Shown here: positions 5,706-8,229 of the stretch, piece by piece
Numbering within the stretch: the stretch's first letter is position 1
How the letters are laid out: each line of letters begins with the position of its first letter
DNA from: Desulfuromonadales bacterium C00003107
GTDB lineage: Bacteria > Desulfobacterota > Desulfuromonadia > Desulfuromonadales > Syntrophotaleaceae
DNA length: 8,229 nucleotides
Direction: 5' to 3'
Assembly: GCA_001751225.1 (NCBI GenBank)
Contig: MAXT01000208.1
Span: 1 to 8,229 of the forward strand
Made by a program: the position numbers and the translations under genes
Notes under the pieces: generated by a model
Told to the model about the DNA's origin: nothing
The model's database searches: none
Seen by the model: the letters and a program-made list of their open reading frames with translations, nothing else

Positions 5706-6737
5706 ATGGATAAAAAACGAATCATGGTCGCCATGAGCGGCGGTGTGGATTCCAGTGTGGCGGCCGCCTTGCTGCAACAGCAGGGACATGAAGTGCAGGG
5801 CTTGACCATGCGGGTCTGGGATGGCCCCGTGGATGTGGCTGTTGATGCTCGCCGAGTAGCGGAGCAACTGGGGATTCCCTTTCACTTGGTCGATCTGCGA
5901 GAAGAATTTCAGCAGCGGGTGGTGAAACCTTTCTGTAGTGAATATCTGCGAGGGCGCACTCCCAACCCCTGTGTCCTGTGCAATCAAGCATTCAAGTTTC
6001 GCCTGCTGCTGGATCAAGCTCAAGCCCTGGGTGCCGAATACCTGGCCACCGGGCACTATGTGCGGGTAGTTCAGCGCGATGGGCGTTATCTGCTGGCCAA
6101 GGGTCACAGTGCCCATAAGGATCAGAGCTATTTCCTATTTACCCTGACCCAGGAGCAGCTCAGCCGAGTCTGTTTCCCCCTTGGCGAAATGGATAAGGAC
6201 CAGGTCCGCGCTCAAGCCTTAAAAATGCAATTGGCGGTAGCAACCAAAGGTGATAGCCAGGATATCTGTTTTATCCCCGATGGTGATTACATCGGGTTTT
6301 TAGAAGAACAATGTCCGGTTGCCGACCGCAGTGGCGAAATTGTGCATGTTGGTGGTCAGGTACTCGGCCGCCATGCCGGAACCCATCGCTACACCGTCGG
6401 TCAACGACGGGGCCTTGGTCTGGCCTGGTCCGAGCCACTGTTCGTCGTGCGAATCGACGCAGCCCAGCGACAGGTGGTAGTCGGTGAACGGCACCACCTT
6501 GATGTTGGTGAGCTGTTGGTCAACGACTGTAATTGGATTATCGCCGAGCCGTCCGAACCGCTGCGCTGTCGGGTGCGGATTCGTTACCGCCACCGGGAAG
6601 CGCCTGCTACCGTTACTGTACTTGGCGAGGGCCGCTGCCGGGTGGTCTTCGACGCGCCGGAGAAGGGTGTCACTCCAGGTCAAGCTGCCGTTTTTTATGA
6701 TGATGATCTGGTTCTGGGAGGCGGGTGGATCGCATGA
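5706..6737 (+). CDS. mnmA: tRNA-uridine 2-sulfurtransferase
   Basis: Adenylates and then thiolates the wobble uridine U34 of tRNA-Lys, -Glu and -Gln (s2U), taking persulfide sulfur that originates at a cysteine desulfurase. The 343-residue protein has the PP-loop SGGVDSS (residues 11-17), the catalytic C92 in PNPCVLCN, the second cysteine C188 in DSQDICF, the ATGHYVR motif (residues 114-120), KDQSYFLF (138-145), a central domain with VGQRRGLGL, and a C-terminal beta-barrel ending TPGQAAVFY...LGGGWI. The loop after MRVWDG is about eight residues shorter than in E. coli MnmA and lacks the Cys found there. AGGA at 5697-5700 lies five bases before the ATG. No clear promoter is seen in the 82 bases after iscU, so it may depend on terminator read-through. 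It overlaps mtaB by four bases. Confidence 0.96.
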   Translation: MDKKRIMVAMSGGVDSSVAAALLQQQGHEVQGLTMRVWDGPVDVAVDARRVAEQLGIPFHLVDLREEFQQRVVKPFCSEYLRGRTPNPCVLCNQAFKFRLLLDQAQALGAEYLATGHYVRVVQRDGRYLLAKGHSAHKDQSYFLFTLTQEQLSRVCFPLGEMDKDQVRAQALKMQLAVATKGDSQDICFIPDGDYIGFLEEQCPVADRSGEIVHVGGQVLGRHAGTHRYTVGQRRGLGLAWSEPLFVVRIDAAQRQVVVGERHHLDVGELLVNDCNWIIAEPSEPLRCRVRIRYRHREAPATVTVLGEGRCRVVFDAPEKGVTPGQAAVFYDDDLVLGGGWIA

Positions 6738-8023
6738 GTTGCCGCTTTGCCATCGCTACCCTCGGCTGTAAAACCAATCAGTTCGAGTCGGCAGCCATGG
6801 AAGAGACATTAACTGCGGCTGGGTATCAGCCGATAGATTTTGCTGAAGGCGCCGACTTGGTGATCATCAACACCTGTACGGTGACCTCAGCCACGGACAG
6901 CCAATCACGTAATCTTATCCGTCGCGCCCGGCGGCATAACCCCGGGTGCCGTATTGTCGTCACCGGCTGCTACGCGCAGGTCGATCCCGCAGCCCTGGCC
7001 GATCTTCCGGGGGTGTCTCTGGTCATTGGCAATGAGGAAAAGCGCGACCTGCTGCAACGTCTGGCTGCCGAAGGGCCTCGGGTGCAGGTCGGCGATATTC
7101 GCCAGCAGGCCGGTCCGGCTTTGTCTCTGACGAGTTTCGCCGGACGCAGTCGCGCCTTTGCTCAAATTCAGAATGGCTGTGACGCCTATTGTTCTTACTG
7201 CATCATCCCCTACGCTCGCGGGGCGAGTCGTTCGGTGCCACCGGAGCAGGTTGTCGACCAGATACGGGAATTGGTAAAGAGTGGATTCCAAGAGGTGGTG
7301 CTGACCGGTATCCATATCGGGGGTTACGGTAAGGATTTGGATTCACTCGGCAGTCTGCTGCAATTGGTGCAACGGATCGAGCAGGAGACCGATCTGGTGC
7401 GGCTGCGACTCGGATCCATCGAGCCTCAAGAGATTGATGATGCCCTGATTGAAGCTGTAGCAACCTCTAGCATCCTCTGCCCCCACTTTCATATTCCCCT
7501 GCAATCGGGGGACGATGCTGTTTTGCAGCGTATGAATCGTCACTATAGCGGCAGTTTTTTTGCGGATTTGGTACAGAAGATAATCGAGAGGTTGCCAGAA
7601 GCGGCCATCGGTCTCGATGTGATCACCGGTTTTCCCGGTGAGACGGAAGGGGAGTTTGAAAACACTCGAAGTCTGATTGAGAGGCTGCCGATCAGCCACC
7701 TGCACGTTTTTCCCTACAGCCGTCGACCGGGTACTCCCGCGGCAGATTTTCCCGACCAGGTGCCAGGGCCACTGGCCAAAGAGCGAGCTACAAAGCTGCG
7801 CATCCTGGGCGAACAGAAACAACAGGACTTTGCTCGACGTTTCTTCGGTCGTCACCTGCAAGTGGTGGTGGAAGGTGGACGTCGGGACGGACTCTGCAAG
7901 GGGCTGAGCGGTAACTATCTGCAGGTTGCCTTTCCCGGACCGGCCGGACTTGAAGGGCAGTTGCTGTCCGTGATGGTCGACAATTTTTCTGGGCAGACTT
8001 TGCAGGGACGCCTTAGCTCCTAG
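6734..8023 (+). CDS. mtaB: tRNA t6A37 C2-methylthiotransferase, MtaB-type radical SAM enzyme
   Basis: Converts N6-threonylcarbamoyladenosine at position 37 of ANN-decoding tRNAs to its 2-methylthio form. The 429 residues show the UPF0004 N-domain with auxiliary-cluster ligands C12 (TLGCKTNQFES), C48 (INTCTV) and C79 (VTGCYAQ), a radical-SAM C-x3-C-x2-C site at C149, C153 and C156 (CDAYCSYC), the HIPLQSG motif, and a short C-terminal TRAM-like domain (about residues 372-429). TLGCKTNQFES is typical of the MtaB/YqeV branch; MiaB and RimO differ here. The ATG at 6734 overlaps the mnmA stop as ATGA; the in-frame GTG at 6725 would add three residues and sits only three bases from GGGAGG (6716-6721), so it cannot be excluded. 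Its two 4Fe-4S clusters make it a client of the Fe-S genes upstream. Confidence 0.94.
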   Translation: MSCRFAIATLGCKTNQFESAAMEETLTAAGYQPIDFAEGADLVIINTCTVTSATDSQSRNLIRRARRHNPGCRIVVTGCYAQVDPAALADLPGVSLVIGNEEKRDLLQRLAAEGPRVQVGDIRQQAGPALSLTSFAGRSRAFAQIQNGCDAYCSYCIIPYARGASRSVPPEQVVDQIRELVKSGFQEVVLTGIHIGGYGKDLDSLGSLLQLVQRIEQETDLVRLRLGSIEPQEIDDALIEAVATSSILCPHFHIPLQSGDDAVLQRMNRHYSGSFFADLVQKIIERLPEAAIGLDVITGFPGETEGEFENTRSLIERLPISHLHVFPYSRRPGTPAADFPDQVPGPLAKERATKLRILGEQKQQDFARRFFGRHLQVVVEGGRRDGLCKGLSGNYLQVAFPGPAGLEGQLLSVMVDNFSGQTLQGRLSS

Positions 8024-8053
8024 GCGACAAGCAAGTGAGGGAAATTAGAAAAA

Positions 8054-8067
8054 CCGGCAGGAGCCGG
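8054..8067 (+). other. Small hairpin before the mtaB terminator
   Basis: CCGGC (8054-8058) and GCCGG (8063-8067) can pair around AGGA. There is no T tract; it may help protect the mRNA 3' end or mean nothing. Confidence 0.2.
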
Positions 8068-8082
8068 CAAACTGAATGCTAG

Positions 8083-8119
8083 ACGACAAAAGGGCCCCGA
8101 AGTGGGGCCCTTTTGTTGT
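8083..8119. terminator. Strong, probably bidirectional terminator after mtaB
   Basis: A 16-pair stem with one G-U pair (8083-8098 with 8104-8119) and the five-base loop GAAGT. Its GC core GGGCCCC/GGGGCCC is flanked by AAAA on the left and TTTTGTTGTTT on the right. On the minus strand the A run becomes a T run, so it could also stop transcription coming from the right. It lies 60 bases after the mtaB stop. Confidence 0.9.
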
Positions 8120-8120
8120 T

Positions 8121-8229
8121 TAAACTATTGTTTGATGGGTTCGCAAAAGCCAACAACCACCTAACACAGTGAAATGATTGGCAAAAAACGAATAATTCGC
8201 TTTATTCGGCATCGGTTTTACTGTAAGAT
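8121..8229. other. Non-coding tail of the window; one AT-rich dyad
   Basis: No gene start or end is recognisable in these 109 bases. A 7-base inverted repeat, CGAATAA (8189-8195) and TTATTCG (8202-8208) around TTCGCT, could be an operator or a small hairpin belonging to whatever lies to the right. Confidence 0.3.

Noticed and set aside
8179..8200. Possible sigma54 promoter (TTGGCAAAAAACG)
   Set aside because: The GG is not followed by GC at the required ten-base spacing.
1..8229. rRNA, tRNA, CRISPR array, insertion sequence or phage genes
   Set aside because: No spaced repeats, transposase motifs, terminal inverted repeats or tRNA-like cloverleaf elements were seen on either strand.

Overview
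The window reads as a compact, mostly forward-strand bacterial chromosomal segment of housekeeping genes. Gene content and order (cysE, an IscR-type Rrf2 regulator, a NifS/IscS cysteine desulfurase, a short NifU/IscU scaffold, mnmA, mtaB) resemble what I recall of Desulfuromonadales/Geobacter-like Desulfobacterota. That placement is an inference from protein style and gene order; there is no rRNA or other taxonomic marker. I see no rRNA, tRNA, CRISPR array, insertion sequence or phage gene. All supported genes are on the + strand.

Left part (1-1929): the C-terminal half of a neurotransmitter:sodium symporter family transporter, overlapping by one base the DNA-repair glycosylase mutM, followed after 79 bases by a small hotdog-fold acyl-CoA thioesterase. 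Middle part (1930-2758): more AT-rich spacers holding two small genes, a 123-residue SpoIIAA-like (STAS/SEC14-type) protein with its own candidate promoter, and a 59-residue protein with two CXXC pairs that is probably a zinc ribbon. Right part (2759-5688): a sulfur/iron-sulfur operon, cysE-iscR-iscS-iscU, with very tight junctions (3-base gap, 4-base overlap, 75-base gap) and a hairpin terminator after iscU. Then (5706-8119) mnmA and mtaB overlap by four bases and end in a strong, probably bidirectional terminator. The last 110 bases hold no recognisable gene.

The genes form a logical chain. CysE makes O-acetylserine for cysteine synthesis. IscS takes sulfur from cysteine, IscU assembles it into Fe-S clusters, and IscR senses cluster status. 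MnmA uses desulfurase-derived sulfur to thiolate tRNA wobble uridine. MtaB, itself a two-cluster Fe-S radical-SAM enzyme, methylthiolates t6A37 in tRNA. The most interesting signal is a 25-base imperfect dyad at 2759-2783 that fits the enterobacterial IscR type 1 operator at 21 of 25 positions and overlaps the candidate -35 element in front of cysE. This suggests that IscR controls cysteine precursor synthesis together with Fe-S assembly. It also argues that cysE starts at a TTG near 2847 rather than further upstream. I found no wholly new system here.
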